A stretch of DNA of 64,000 nt, taken from assembly GCA_965153355.1 (NCBI GenBank), contig OZ231128.1, positions 46,314,001 to 46,378,000 on the forward strand. Direction: 5' to 3'. The notes below the pieces were generated by a model. That model did no database searches. It was not told the DNA's origin and saw only the letters and a list, made by a program, of their open reading frames with translations. Position numbers and translations under genes: made by a program. Positions 13,556-25,462 of the stretch are shown in pieces (position 1 is the first letter of the stretch; the number at the start of each line of letters is the position of its first letter). The stretch is from Flaccisagitta enflata. Its lineage: Eukaryota > Chaetognatha > Sagittoidea > Aphragmophora.

Positions 13556-13700
13556 GGTTGTTGTTGTATTTGGTTTTGTGGTCGTCATACTTCTTGTTGT
13601 TGTTGATAATGTGGTGGTGTTGTGATGTTGATGTTGATGTTGTGGTGGTTGTCATCGATGTTGTTGTCAGCGTTGTTGTCGTCGTTGTTAGTTGAAAGTG
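13380..13700. repeat. GTT/GTC trinucleotide tract
   Basis: A pure (GTT)n core at about 13,465-13,553 (about 29 units) with degenerate GTTGTCGTG units on both sides. Poly-Asn and poly-Thr frames on the minus strand are artefacts. Confidence 0.9.
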
Positions 13701-13781
13701 TTGTTGTCGTGGTCGCATATCAAAACCATTTGCGATTAGATTGAGAAGTAGGGAAATTTTATAGCTCAACTTTTTTGCTGG

Positions 13782-13786
<5 letters not shown>

Positions 13787-13839
<53 letters not shown>
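13787..13839. repeat. (GA)n microsatellite
   Basis: About 26 GA units abutting the left arm of the large palindrome. Confidence 0.95.
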
Positions 13840-13844
<5 letters not shown>

Positions 13845-13958
13845 TCTGTCTCTCTCGCTTTCTTCTTTCTGTTTGTCTTTCAGACCGAACGTCTGATTAT
13901 ACATATATAATATATATGTATATAATATATATTTATATATATATATATATATATATAG

Positions 13959-14006
<48 letters not shown>

Positions 14007-14135
14007 GTGCAACAGCTATATATATATATATATATATATAAATATATATTATATACATATATATTATATATGTATAATCAGACGTTCGGTCTGAAAGACA
14101 AACAGAAAGAAGAAAGCGAGAGAGACAGACGCTTT
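13839..14135. repeat. Large AT-rich palindrome, 124-bp arms
   Basis: 13,839-13,962 and 14,012-14,135 are inverted copies with no mismatch that I can find, including the non-AT part (AAGCGTCTGTCTCTCTCGC outward, CAGACCGAACGTCTG inward). The 49-bp spacer is almost all (AT)n. It could extrude as a cruciform. Confidence 0.9.
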
Positions 14136-14541
14136 TAAGACAGATTGAGGCAGACACCCGGAAAGGCTGATATCGCGAAGCATAAGAGAAGAAAGGGAAG
14201 ATCAAATATCGGCAACTCACCATCTTCTTTCAGACACGCGCTTGATGTCTAAAAAGTTGCTTTGTCAGTCGGTTGGTAGGTCAGTTCGTCGGTCACACTC
14301 TGCTTATTTAATCGAACGCCCTTCTTGGGCGATTTTTGCAGCACTACCTCAGCCCAATAGGTTGAATTTCTGTCTACCCGCTTTTGTCTTGCGCAGCCGT
14401 GAATCCTGCCTTGTTTTCCATCCTCAGAAGTCGCTGCGAGTCATGTCCGGGACAAGACGACCTTCAAAACAAAAGACATGAGCGAAAATTTGCCGCAAAC
14501 GGTCGGCTTCCCCTTTGCAAATAACCACCCAAAATGAAAAT
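14136..14541. other. Non-coding; decayed ACGG element, minus orientation
   Basis: About 14,250-14,415 keeps AAAAAGTTGCTTTGTCAGTC, GGTTGG/GGTCAG units and a terminal GCCTTGTT, with the central boxes decayed. Nothing else is seen. Confidence 0.45.
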
Positions 14542-14667
14542 AACAAGGCCAACACCTATAAGTCGCGTGCGAGACATAAACAACTGAATTGACCTGACTC
14601 CTTATTGTATCTTTTTAATCAACATGACTGAATAAGGAGAAATATAAGAAATGAATAAAATGACCAG

Positions 14668-15345
14668 CAGACTTAAACCGGCAGACTTAAACCGGCAGAC
14701 TTAAACCGGCAGACTTAAACTGGCAGTCTTTAACCAGCAGACTTTAACCAGCAGACTTTAACCAGCAGACTTTAACCAGCAGACCTAAACCAGCAGACTT
14801 AAACCAGCAGACTTAAACCAGCAGACTTAAACCAGCAGACTTAAACCAGCAGACTTAAACCAGCAGACTTAAACCAGCAGACTTAAACCAGCAGACTTAA
14901 ACCAGCAGACTTAAACCAGCAGACTTAAATCAGCGGACTTAAATCAGCGGACTTAAACCAGCCAACTTAAACCAGCCGACCTAAACCAGCCGACCTAAAC
15001 CAGCCAACTTAAACCAGCCAACTTAAACCAGCCGACTTAAACCAGCCGACTTAAACCAGCCGACTTAAACCAGCCGACTTAAACCAGCCGACTTTAACCA
15101 GCCAACTTAAACCAGCCAACTTAAACCAGCCAACTTTAACCAGCCAACTTAAACCAGCCAACTTAAACCAGCCAACTTAAACCAGCCAACTTAAACCAGC
15201 CAACTTAAACCAGCTGACTTAAACCAGCCGACTTAAACCAGCCAACTAAAACAAGCAGACTAAAACCAGCAGACTTAAATCAGCAGACTTAAATCAGCAG
15301 ACTTAAACCAGCAGACTTAAACCAGCAGACCTAAACGAGCAGACT
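14668..15345 (+). repeat. 14-bp tandem array, about 48 units
   Basis: Unit CCAGCAGACTTAAA with sub-variants in blocks (CAGCAGAC, CAGCCGAC, CAGCCAAC). It is the reverse complement of the unit in 24,257-24,965. Confidence 0.95.
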
Positions 15346-15950
15346 TGAAATGACATGAATGACCAAAACATACCAAAAAACATAAATGGCCAAAACATAC
15401 CAAAAAACATAAATGACCAAAAAACATAAATGACCAAAAAAACCAAAAAAACAAAAACCAAAACCAAAAAACCAAAAAACCAAAAACCAAAAAACCAATA
15501 ATCAAAAAACCAAAACCCAAAAAAACAAGAAAACAAAAACCAAAAACCAAAAACACAAATGACCAAAAACAAAATGACCAAAACATGCCAAAAAACTATG
15601 TTAAATGAACAAAAACCAAAGAACCAAAAAACCAAAAACCAAAAAGCCCAAAAACCCAAAAACTCAAAACCAAAAACCAAAAAACTAAAAAACATAAATG
15701 ACCAAAACATACCAAAAAACCATGTTAAATGACCAAAAATGACCTGAAATGTCCCTAAATGACCTAAAATGACTTAAAACTACTTTAAATGCCCAAAAAC
15801 GACACAAATGACTTAAATGAACAAAGTGACGTAAATGATCAAAAATGACCAAAAATGACTAAAAGCAACCAAAAATGACCAAAAACAACAAAAATATGAC
15901 TCAAAATAACCCCAGACGACTCAAAAATGAAAAAAAAACGACACAAAAAA
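15346..15950. repeat. AACCAAAA and AAATGACC degenerate tandem repeats
   Basis: A-rich short-period repeats (CATAAATGACCAAAACATAC phrases, then AAATGACCAAAAATGACC). Phe/Trp-rich frames on the minus strand are artefacts. Confidence 0.8.
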
Positions 15951-15993
15951 GAAAAGTGTTACCGACCAATAGACTGACCGATGGACCGGCCGA

Positions 15994-16842
15994 GCACTCT
16001 GCTTTTAAAAAAAATCTGAGTGAAAAATCACATAACTGTGGGTTTTTCTGCATTTTTGTGTAGTGTTGGGGTGTGATAACATGAAACTAGCCAAAATAAA
16101 ATCATTCACCGAGCGTTTTTTGAGTAATCTTCATAATGGAAAAGAATTAGACTCATTTTCAATAAAGATTCTACTGAGCTGTATTGACCTATTTTCTGAC
16201 TTGACATTGTTAATCTATGCAAAATTCCCTTTCATTTGATAGGTCACACTACATGGTTTGATTTTGAAATGAAGTTTTTATTATTTGAGTCACCGTTATT
16301 AGTCGCGTGCTACGCGACTCAAAAAATGAAAATTTTAATTCTTTGCAAAAGTATGGAGTGCGACCTATCAAATGAAAGGGACTTTTGCGTAGATCCGTCC
16401 GTCCGTCGTCCGTCCGTCCGTCCGTCCGTCCGTCCGTCCGTCCGTCCATTTCTTTTTTTTTTTTTTCATTTTTTTGCTATATGCTCCTGCAAAATGTCAA
16501 ATTACTCCACTGGACTGGGGTAGCCGGCCCCTTTTTTGTAACGGTGACTCAAAAATGAAAATTTTAATTCTTTGCAAAAGTATGGAGTGCGACCTATCAA
16601 ATGAAAGGGAATTTTGCATAGATTAACAATATGTAGTCAAAAAATAGGTCAATACAACTCAGTAGAATCTTCATTGAAAATGGGTCTAATTTTTTTCCAT
16701 TTTGAAGATTACTCAAAAAGCGCTCGGTGAATGATTTTATTTTGGCTAGTTGTATGTTATCACACCCCAGCACTACACAAACATGCAGAGAAACCCACTG
16801 TTATATGATTTTTCACTCAGATCCTTTTTGAAAGCACAGTGC
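15994..16842. mobile_element. Foldback element, roughly 300-bp arms, with ACGG-type fragment in the centre
   Basis: The outer ends GCACTCTGCTTT and AAAGCACAGTGC are inverted. Long arm matches include CTCAGTAGAATCTT, AAATCATTCACCGAGCG and GTGCGACCTATCAAATGAAA (each in inverse orientation). The centre (about 16,297-16,540) has a GTCGCGTGCTACGCGAC hairpin, (CCGT)n and GACTGGGGTAGCCGG, the signature of an ACGG element. It is inserted in the 3' part of the long ACGG element. Confidence 0.75.
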
Positions 16843-17039
16843 GAGTGACGTAAATGATCAAAAATGACTAAAAGCAACCAAAAATGAAAAAAAAACAAAA
16901 AAATGACTCAAAATAACTTCAGACTACCCAAAATGACCAAAAACGACGCAAAAAAGCTAAGTGTTACCGACCGACGGACAGACCGACCGACGGAGCGGGT
17001 TGTAGAGTCGCGTGCACGCGACTAAAAATGCACCCCTTT

Positions 17040-17305
17040 TTGATGCGTCCGTCAGGAACGCATCTCTATAAGAGGATCTGTCCGTTTGTCCGTCCATCGC
17101 TCCGTCGCTCCGTCCATTACGCCTGGGCAAAAACCGCGTTTCTCGGCTGTTTGTGGCTACAGCGATATCCTAAACTGAAACTAATGATCAATCCACATGT
17201 TTTGAGATACTTCTTAGTTGTTTCACCTTCTTCCATCTTTCTCTCCATATGTGTCACATGATCAATACACGCAAAGATACAGTCCGGACGCATCGTTGCC
17301 TTGTC
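17040..17305 (-). mobile_element. ACGG element, type D
   Basis: Plus-strand order: hairpin GATGCGTCCGTCAGGAACGC plus ATC, CTCTATAAGAGG, CCGT units, ACGCCTGGGCAAAAACCGCG, then CGGACGCATCGTTGCCTTGT at the 5' end. The tags GATGCGTCCG and CGGACGCATC are exact inverse complements (10/10). An AGCGGCC fragment follows directly (17,306-17,328). Confidence 0.8.
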
Positions 17306-17490
17306 CTTTGGGGCCGCTGCCAAAAAATGGAAGATTTTGTCCTAGTTCCATCGATTGGAATGGAAATTGAATCGATGCTATCAGGTGCATGTATTTAAAA
17401 ATTCATTTGATGCTATCCAAATGGTGTTGTTATTTGTTTCCTGTTCTTTCTGATATTGGCGAGGATAAGCAATATCGTGCAAAGTTTGAG

Positions 17491-17727
17491 AACAAGGCCG
17501 GGTACACGGCTATCCCAGTCGCGTGCGGGTGGTCAAGGGCCATATTTGAGGTCAGTGGAGCATTTGGGCAGGAGCGATATAGCCAAAAACCCCATAAACG
17601 CCAAAAAAGTAGAGTGTGACAGACGGACGGACGGACGGACGGATGGACGGACGGACGGACGAATGGACGGACGGACCGATGGACCGGCAAAGCGGGGTGT
17701 AGAGTCACGTAGCATGCGACTAAAAAG
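17491..17727 (+). mobile_element. ACGG element, type A (complete)
   Basis: AACAAGGCCGGGTACACGGC start, tag GTCGCGTGCGGG, AGAGTGTGACAGACGG into (ACGG)n at 17,625-17,690, then GCGGGGTGTAGAGTCACGTA and GCATGCGACTAAAAA. Confidence 0.85.
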
Positions 17728-17995
17728 CTATTTGGATCTTGATTTTATCAGAAAGATGAGTTCTTGAGTCGCTTGGTGACCGAAGCGTTTTTCGTTTTCT
17801 TATTGCTCTTCCAGTCTTCCCCGCACGCGGCTGCAACCTGTGAGTGTAACGTTCCCTTCGCGGCTCGACCCTGTCTCGGGTCGGGTCCCTTCTTCACTTC
17901 CCTTTATTCACTTGCCTGTGGTCCACGCATTTGTCATGTTAGTTCGACGCACCCAACTGGTTCAATACCCCATACGCTAATTTCTCCCTTTTTTG
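17728..17995. other. Non-coding, nothing recognised
   Basis: Pyrimidine-rich sequence between two ACGG elements. A 126-codon frame crosses it and the next element and has no domain. Confidence 0.4.
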
Positions 17996-18899
17996 GATGC
18001 GTCCGTCAGGAACGCATCTCTATAAGAGGGTCTGTCCATCCATCCGTCCGTCGGTCCATCAGTCCGCTCGTCAGTCCATCCGTTACGCCTGAGCAAAAAC
18101 CGCGTTTCTTGGCTGTTTGTGGCCACAGTGATATCTTAAACTGAAACAAATGATTAATCCACATGTTTTGAGATACTACTTAACAGTAGCGACAGAAAAT
18201 TTGATACAAAGTCGATCTCCATCTTGCATGAATATATGGCTAATCGGAAGTGTTTTTCAACCCTGCATTGAATTATTTTGAAAACTCTTCCAAAGTGCTT
18301 CAAAAGCTGACCTTGTGGAGGTATTTTGCTTTAACGGTTTAGGCTTAATAATAATTTTAATCATGATGGTCAAATGATGATCATTTAAGGAGAATTTTAT
18401 CTGTAAATCCTTCAAAACTTGATTTTTGCTCCACGGCTCTTTGTGCTGCTGTGTCAGGCTATTAGTTTTTCCATCATTTCACCTGCTGATCTATAGTACT
18501 TGAGAATTATGGCCTTTTTGATTTTTCTGAGGTAATCTAGGCTGGAGTAGTAAAAAACAGATGCAAAGTTCTTTTATATAAATTCAAATCTTGAGTAGAA
18601 AAATTAACCACCATACTTCAACTCAATATTGAGGCCAAACCAAAGGACTGACCAACTCGCATAAAGTAAGCTTTTGAATAACTTTTGATAAACTTTCAAA
18701 TGGTGTATTGTTTGATATTGAAGAATAACTAAGGTTGTCAATAAATCAATAGATAGTGTCATAAAGATCTGTATCAAATTTTCTGTCGCTACTGTTAGTC
18801 GTTTCACCCGTCTGTTCGTCCATCTGTCACTCCATATATGTCAAATGATCAATACACGCAAAGATACAGTCTGGATGCATCGTTGCCCAGTCGGGCTTG
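17996..18899 (-). mobile_element. ACGG element, type D, split by a MITE
   Basis: Same organisation as 17,040-17,305 (GATGCGTCCGTCAGGAACGC hairpin, CTCTATAAGAGG). The homology breaks at GAGATACTACTTA and resumes at TAGTCGTTTCACC, exactly bracketing the MITE at 18,184-18,795. The 5' end is CTGGATGCATCGTTGCC...CTTG. Confidence 0.85.
18184..18795. mobile_element. Tc1/mariner-like MITE (612 bp)
   Basis: The inverted ends are at least 25 bp long, beginning ACAGTAGCGACAGAAAATTT. TA flanks at 18,182-18,183 and 18,796-18,797. The uninterrupted paralogue at about 17,212 (CTTCTTAGTTGTTTCACC) shows a single TA at the insertion point. Confidence 0.92.
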
Positions 18900-20652
18900 C
18901 CAATTTTCCGTAGCTTGCTTAGCGACTCTTCAAAAGTCTGTCTATTTGCGAATCTGTCGGTAAGGCTTTTTTCTAGAAGACACAAAATTGACCGAAATAG
19001 GGATTTCCGAGCATGTCAGCATGTCTGCATGTTTGTGCATGCACAGCCACATAACATAACCCACCCACCCTCATGAATGCCAATACTCCCCCGCAAGCAA
19101 CTCGTCCATGATAATTTATGGAGAAGAGCTACATGCATACTGTACAGTATACATCTGCATTAGACATTGATCATTTTAGAAAACCTCATTATCTAAATTA
19201 AAACAAACCCGTCCAACTCTTGGAAGAAACATGTACAGTAAAACCCCACCTCCATAAAAACGCCTTAAACGGTTCAATCAATCGTTTCTAATGGTCAAAT
19301 ACCTATGGGTAATACTTAACAGACTCTTGGAACAGCATTTCCGAAGTGCAGTGCAACAGTTCCTCACATTTTGACTTATATCGGGAGGAAATCATTGCGA
19401 GGATACTAATCAAGTACAGTCCTGCTTGAATAAATTGTAACTGGTTCTTTATTTGATTGTTAAGCAATACTTTACTGGTCAAGCTGTATAAATTCAATAT
19501 TTTTTGGCAGGTTAGCATCAATATTCAGTTGACTCGCCACCATTTTCAACACTTATCAAGATTCTGCACAACATTAAGGTTGCAAAGCTAATGAGGTAAT
19601 TTTGGTAGAGAGACCACTGACATCGCAAGTTAATCTTTAGTTGTTCTTCTAGTTTTGGTCAATCTAAGGGCCCAAACCATAAAATATTCATGACCATCTG
19701 AAAGCTCTGCAAAAAATCTTCCAAATGCGATGTTGCTGGTCATTGTGGCTGTATTCATTTAGAAATAACAAAGGTTTGAAGAAAAATATCACCAACAGAA
19801 AAAACGCTCAATTTTGATGAATTTTCCTCCCCATTTCTTAGTCCTTCTCTTTAAAACAGCATTTCATCTAAATGCATCAACAAAATTCGCTCTACTTGGT
19901 CTCAATCTCTTCATCTTTAGAAAAGCTTTAATTTCATTTATGATTTTGCTAGGTTTTTCTGATTTTTGACGGAGTAATTGGCTCGAGAATCCAGTTGCAA
20001 TTTATCCAAGCATGACTGTAGAAGGAATAATATTTTTCTCGTTTGGCGCATAGGCCATATAAAGGGTTTGACATCCCTCTACTTCTTTTCAATTTTCTAA
20101 GGAAAAATAAAACTTTAAGTTAACTAATATTTTGACTACATTTACTGTATCTTTTTGTAGGGGCTCTCTTTTTTCCCCGCAAAAAAAACCTTCTTCTCCA
20201 TAATCCCATTTTCAGTGGCTCCTCTCTAGCTCTATTCCTTGTTTTTATTTTGCTTCCTCCTCACGTTTAGTGACATTCTCCCCCTCCTCCTTGTCATTCT
20301 CCCCCTCCTCCCCCTACTCCTTGTCATCATGTTAATCTTCCGCATCACCCATCTCTGTATTTCATGAGAAACTCCGGGCTCGTTCCTAGTGAAGATGAAA
20401 AGCGCGTTTGCTCCCGTTAAAAACATGATTTGGTGCGTTTCTACTCGAAGACGCAAACACAATTCTAATGTGAGTTTTGCGAAACGCGATTTTTCTTCAG
20501 TGATCCTGAAAAAAATTTGAAGCACAAGGTAGATTCGGAACCACTCAAAGCTGTCTGATGTATATAGAGTCAATGCTAAAACTTTGGATCATTTTATGGA
20601 GTTGAGTTTTCAGGACGAAGGTGATAAAATCGCGAATTGTAAAACCTACATC
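18900..20652. other. Non-coding; ACGG tail fragment, MITE end, unassigned repeats
   Basis: 18,905-18,965 is a minus-orientation tail (GTAGCTTGCTTAGCGACTC, GTCTGTC). 19,231 carries TACAGTAAAACCCCACC, one end of a pogo-like MITE. About 20,385-20,460 is a PIF-like fragment. CTCCTCC-rich DNA lies at 20,250-20,325. No gene is seen. Confidence 0.5.
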
Positions 20653-20863
20653 AACAAGGTCGGATACACGGCTACCCTAATCGCGTGCGGGTGGGCAGGA
20701 GCAGTGCTGGAAAAGGTCACTAAGGCATCTGGGCAGGAGCAGTACGCTCAAAAAGCTCAATAACGCCTAAAAAGTAACAAGTCATCCAAGGATCGCACAT
20801 GGTCAGCGGTACCCGATGCCCTGCTTGGAGTGATTAACTGAAGAAGTGGAGTGAGAGCAGGGC

Positions 20864-21628
<765 letters not shown>

Positions 21629-22135
21629 AGCAGGGCAGCGGCCCCAAAGGGCGGATGTCCTGTAGGACACAGGGGTGAATTTCCATACGTCCTGAGAGGG
21701 CATATTTGAGGCCTTAGTAGCAATTTTCCATGATATTCAATGGGAATTTTGCATTTTTTTTCAATTTCTTGTGAATTTGCCATATTATTCAATGGGAATT
21801 TTATATTTTTCTTCGTTTTCATCAATTTTCCATGTTATTCAATGGGAAACATGCATTTTTTTGCTTTTTTGTAAATTTTCCATGTTATTCAATGGGAAGT
21901 TTGCATTTTGACAATATCCCATATTATCTGATGGGAATTTGAGGCTTGAGAAGCTTTGGGGGGGGGGGACGTACGGACGTATGGAAATTCACCCCTGTGT
22001 CCTGCAGGACATCGGCCCTTTGGGGCCGCTGCCCAAAAAGGGTACCGACCAACCGACCAACCGACCGACCGACCAACAGACCGAACAACCCACCGACATA
22101 GCGGGGTGTAGCGTCGCGTAGTACGCGACTAAAAA

Positions 22136-22362
22136 CGTGATTGTGCCTTTGAGTGGAAACGCATCCTTAGTCTGTGACTGGAAACGTCCCCTATGTCTTT
22201 TAACCGCGTTCTTCTTCCTCTTTCTTTTCTTTTTATCAAATCTAACTTTCCTCTTTTTCCCTCAACTTATCTTTTTCGTCGCCTTTACTATTCAATAGGG
22301 TGATTACCTAAGGGCCTTGATAAGTGAAATTCTCATGATTCCATGCACAGTTTACCATACTA
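22136..22362. other. Non-coding; PIF-like phrases
   Basis: GAGTGGAAACGCATCC and GACTGGAAACGTCCCC resemble degenerate PIF-like MITE ends. Nothing else is seen. Confidence 0.35.
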
Positions 22363-22937
22363 CCTAGGAAATAAGTTTGGAATAAAAAAGGGTCTTACAA
22401 GATTTGAGTTATCAATTGAATTTCGTTTAAAACCTGATTCTGATAACATCTTTAGTTTTGCAGGTGGAGGGCGGTCTCTAAAAATTTTCATACAGTTCAG
22501 CAAGGTCTTGTTCTGGCATCTGAGAGAAGTTATTGCCAGATTTTCATTTAATGGAGTGTTTACATGGTTTTGCTTGTCATTTCTAAATGGTTGAAGCCGC
22601 GGAAACCAGATTGCGCTCATCTTGAGGACTTTTTGATGTAAATCAATTTGCTTTTTAAAAAAAAAGTTATTTGCTTTTCTAGAAGTGGAGATATTTCAAG
22701 AAGAAGACAACCCTTAGTTTTTCTTATATCATTCTCAATACTTTTTACCCATTTTGGAAATGAAAGTTTTCACTCTTTTGCTTGCCATTTCTAAACGGTT
22801 TGAGCTACAGAGACCAGAATGACATCATCTTGAAGATTTTTTGATGTAGATTAATTTGCTTCTTTTAAAAATTTATCTAGCTTTTTTGAAAGCCAAGATA
22901 TCTATGGTAGAAGTTGATTCCAAACTTATTTCCTAGG
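22363..22937. mobile_element. Tc1/mariner-like MITE (575 bp)
   Basis: Ends CCTAGGAAATAAGTTTGGAA and its inverse TTCCAAACTTATTTCCTAGG, flanked by TA at 22,361-22,362 and 22,938-22,939. The interior has two copies of CTTGCCATTTCTAAA-like text that recurs in other MITEs here. Confidence 0.9.
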
Positions 22938-23205
22938 TAGTAGATACGTTTTTATGTTTTAGATGAAACCAGAAATTTCTAAGCAGGGCCGATATTTGAT
23001 CAAGAAACCAGTACTGCAACACTAAAGAGTTTCAAGGGACTAAAAAATACTTTCATGTACTTCATTCATCATTGCGTTGCCGTGCGGGTTTCCTTATTAT
23101 TAAACGACCACTGCTTTTCTCATTTACTTTTTAAATGCCACTGAGTATGTGTGATTTATTATTGGCTGTTCTGATATGTGTTTTTTTTTCTTTGCTCTTC
23201 CCAAT
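22938..23205. other. Non-coding, nothing recognised
   Basis: AT-rich sequence without visible elements. Confidence 0.4.
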
Positions 23206-23463
23206 TTTTAGTCGCGTGAACGCGACTCTATGACCCGCTCTGTCCGTCTGCCGGTCGGTCGGTCGGTCTGTCTGTCACGCTTAACTCTTTTTTGTCGTTT
23301 TACGTCTATGTAAGTCATTTTAAGTTATTTTAATTCATTTTAAGTTATTTTAAGACAATTCATATAAAGTCTTTTAGTCTTTTGGTCTTTTTGTCTTTTT
23401 GTCTTTGTCTTTTGGTCTTGTGGTCTTAACAGCCGCACGCGTCTGTAAGGTGTTGGCCTTGTT
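23206..23463 (-). mobile_element. ACGG element, short form of the AACAAGGCCAACACC subfamily
   Basis: Plus-strand order: AGTCGCGTGAACGCGACTCT, CGGTCGGTCGGTCTGTCTGT, TTTTAAGT/GTCTTTTG units, then CCGCACGCGTCTGTAAGGTG and TTGGCCTTGTT. At 258 bp it is a compact relative of 23,763-25,462. Confidence 0.8.
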
Positions 23464-23669
23464 TTTTAGTCGCTTGCTTTGCGACTCTATAAGGGCCGTG
23501 TCCCTATGGCGGTAACGCGAAATTTTGGTTGAAAAGAAATAGGCAGAAAAAGTGACTTATGAGCATTAGGGCCCCTGCCCAGCCATATCACAGCCCCCGC
23601 CCACCCACTCACTGCCCACCCACGTTACTGCCCCTGCCAACCCGCATGCGACTACTTACAGGCCTTGTT
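23464..23669 (-). mobile_element. ACGG-like element directly abutting the previous one
   Basis: Begins TTTAGTCGCTTGCTTTGCGA immediately after the CCTTGTT end of its neighbour and ends CCCGCATGCGACTACTTACA with GGCCTTGTT. Tags GTCGCTTGC and GCATGCGAC match by inversion except for one base. The (CCGT)n core is absent. Confidence 0.7.
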
Positions 23670-23864
23670 ATGTTATAGATAACATCAATGTTGTTGTCTA
23701 TGATATCTTATTTCATTTACCCGTTTCACCATCTTTTTCGCATCATGTTCCTCTCACCTATCTTTTTAGTAGCGTGCACGCGACTCTATAACCCACTCTG
23801 TCGGTCTGTCCGTCCGTCCGTCCGTCCGTCTGTCCGTAACACTTAGCTTCTTTTCGTCGTTTTA

Positions 23865-24110
23865 TGTCATTTTAGGGTATTTTACGTCATTTTAAGTCAT
23901 TTTAAGTCATTTCCAGTCATTTTCAGTTAATTTTAATCACTTAAGTCATTTTGTCATTTTTTGTCATTTTTGTCATTTTATGGTATCATAAGTCATTTTT
24001 AGTCATTCTTAGTCATTCTAAGTTATTTTAAGCCATTCTAAGTCATTACAAGTCATTCTAAGTCATTCTAAGTCATTCTTAATCATTCTAAGTCACTCTA
24101 AGTTATTTTT
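23865..24110 (-). repeat. About 10-bp tandem array (AGTCATTTTA / AGTCATTCTA)
   Basis: Roughly 22 imperfect units next to the 3' end of the long ACGG element. Confidence 0.85.
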
Positions 24111-24256
24111 TGGCTTTTGTAGTTTTTAGTAACACTTTGCTTTTTTGCGTCGTTTTTGGTCATTTGGGTCGTCCGGAGTTATTCTGAGTCATTTTTTTGT
24201 TGTTTTTGGTCATTTTTGGTTGCTTTTGGTCATTTTTGGTTGCTTTTAATCATTTT

Positions 24257-24965
24257 TGGTTTAAGTCCGCTGGTTTAAGTCCCTAGTTTAAGTCCGCTGA
24301 TTAAGGTCTGCTAGTTTAGGTCTGCTGGTTAAGTCTGCTGGTTTAAGTCAGCTGGTTTAAGTCTGCTGGTTTAAGTTGACTGGTTTAAGTTGGCTGGTTT
24401 AGGACAGCTGATTTAAGTCAGTTGGTTTAAGTTGGCTGGCTGGTTTAAGTTGGCTTGTTTAAGTCAGCTGGTTTAAGTTGGCTGGTTTAAGTTGGCTGGT
24501 TTAAGTTGGCTGGTTTAAGTTGGCTGGTTTAAGTTGGCTGGTTTAAGTCGGCTGGTTTAAGTCAGCCGGTTTAAGTCTGCTGGTTTAAGTCTGCTGGTTT
24601 AAGTCTGCTGGTTTAGGTCTGCTGGTTTAAGTCTTCTGGTTTAAGTCTTCTGGTTTAAGTCTGCTGGTTTAAGTCTGCTGGTTTAAGTCTGCTGGTTAAA
24701 GTCTGCTGGTTAAAGTTTGCTGGTTTAAGTCTGCTGGTTTAAGTCTGCTGGTTTAAGTCTGCTGGTTTAAGTTTGCTGGTTTAAGTCTGCTGGTTTAAGT
24801 CTGCTGGTTTAAGTCTGCTGGTTTAAGTTTGCTGGTTTAAGTCTGCTGGTTCAAGTCTGCTGGTTCAAGTCTGCTGGTTCAAGTCTGCTGGTTTAAGTCT
24901 GCTGGTTTAAGTCTGCTGGTTTAAGTCTGCTGGTGTAAGTCTGCTGGTTTGGGTCTGCTGGTTTG
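24257..24965 (-). repeat. 14-bp tandem array, about 50 units
   Basis: Unit GCTGGTTTAAGTCT with block-wise variants (GTTGGCTGG, GTCGGCTGG). Reverse complement of the array at 14,668-15,345. Confidence 0.95.
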
Positions 24966-25382
24966 GGTCTGGTTTTAGTCTGGTTTAAGTCTGGTTTAAC
25001 TCTGGTTTTAGTCTGGTTTAAGTCTGGTTTAAGTCTGGTTGAAGTCTGGTTTGAGTCTGGTTTGAATCTGGTTTAGCTCTGGTTTGAGTCTGGCTTGAGT
25101 CTGGCTTGAGTCCGGTTTAAGTCTGGTTTAAGTCTGGTTCATGTCTGATTTATGTCTGGTTTAGGTATGGTTAAGGTCTGGTTTATGTCTGGTTTATGTC
25201 TGTTTTATGTCTGGTTTATGTCTGGTTCAAGTCTGGTTTAGGTCTGGTTTATGTCTGGTTTTGGTCTGGTTTAATTCCGGTTTGAGTCTGGTTTGAGTCT
25301 GGTTTGAGTCTGGTTTGAGTCTGGTTAGAGTCTGGTTTGAGTCTGGTTTGGGTCTGGTTTGGGTCTGGTTTCAGTCTGATTT
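24966..25382 (-). repeat. 11-bp tandem array derived from the 14-bp unit
   Basis: About 37 units of CTGGTTTAAGT, i.e. the 14-bp unit without GCT, with frequent substitutions (GTTTGAGTCTG, GTTTATGTCTG). Confidence 0.9.
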
Positions 25383-25462
25383 TTGATAAAAAGATTCAAT
25401 AAGGAGTCAGGTCAGTTCAGTTATTTTTGTCTCGCACGCGACTTATAGGTGTTGGCCTTGTT

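Larger units (their letters stand above)
14542..17028 (+). mobile_element. Long ACGG element with 14-bp tandem array
   Basis: Starts AACAAGGCCAACACCTATAA with tag GTCGCGTGCG and ends GAGTCGCGTGCACGCGACTA plus AAAA, with ACGG units just before. Between them lie the 14-bp array, AACCAAAA/AATGACC repeats and a nested foldback (15,994-16,842). Its first 100 bp match the minus-strand start of 23,763-25,462 (TGACCTGACTCCTTATTG), so the two are the same subfamily. Confidence 0.75.
23763..25462 (-). mobile_element. Long ACGG element with 10-, 14- and 11-bp tandem arrays
   Basis: Plus-strand order: AGTAGCGTGCACGCGACTCT, (CCGT)n, three tandem arrays, GACCTGACTCC in inverse, CTCGCACGCGACTTATAGGT, TTGGCCTTGTT. 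It is the same subfamily as 14,542-17,028 but in opposite orientation. Confidence 0.82.

Noticed and set aside
14668-15345. CRISPR-like regular repeat array
   Set aside because: Units are contiguous 14-mers without unique spacers, in a eukaryotic genome; a tandem array within a transposon.
15303-15710. 135-codon Phe/Trp-rich frame
   Set aside because: Reverse reading of AACCAAAA tandem repeats; not a membrane protein.
17591-17700. Possible tRNA or SINE promoter in ACGG or AGCGGCC leaders
   Set aside because: I could not find A- and B-box sequences at proper spacing, and the elements lack a poly-A or LINE-like tail.
20232-20573. 113-codon minus-strand frame
   Set aside because: Crosses a PIF-like fragment and a CTCC-rich repeat; no domain.
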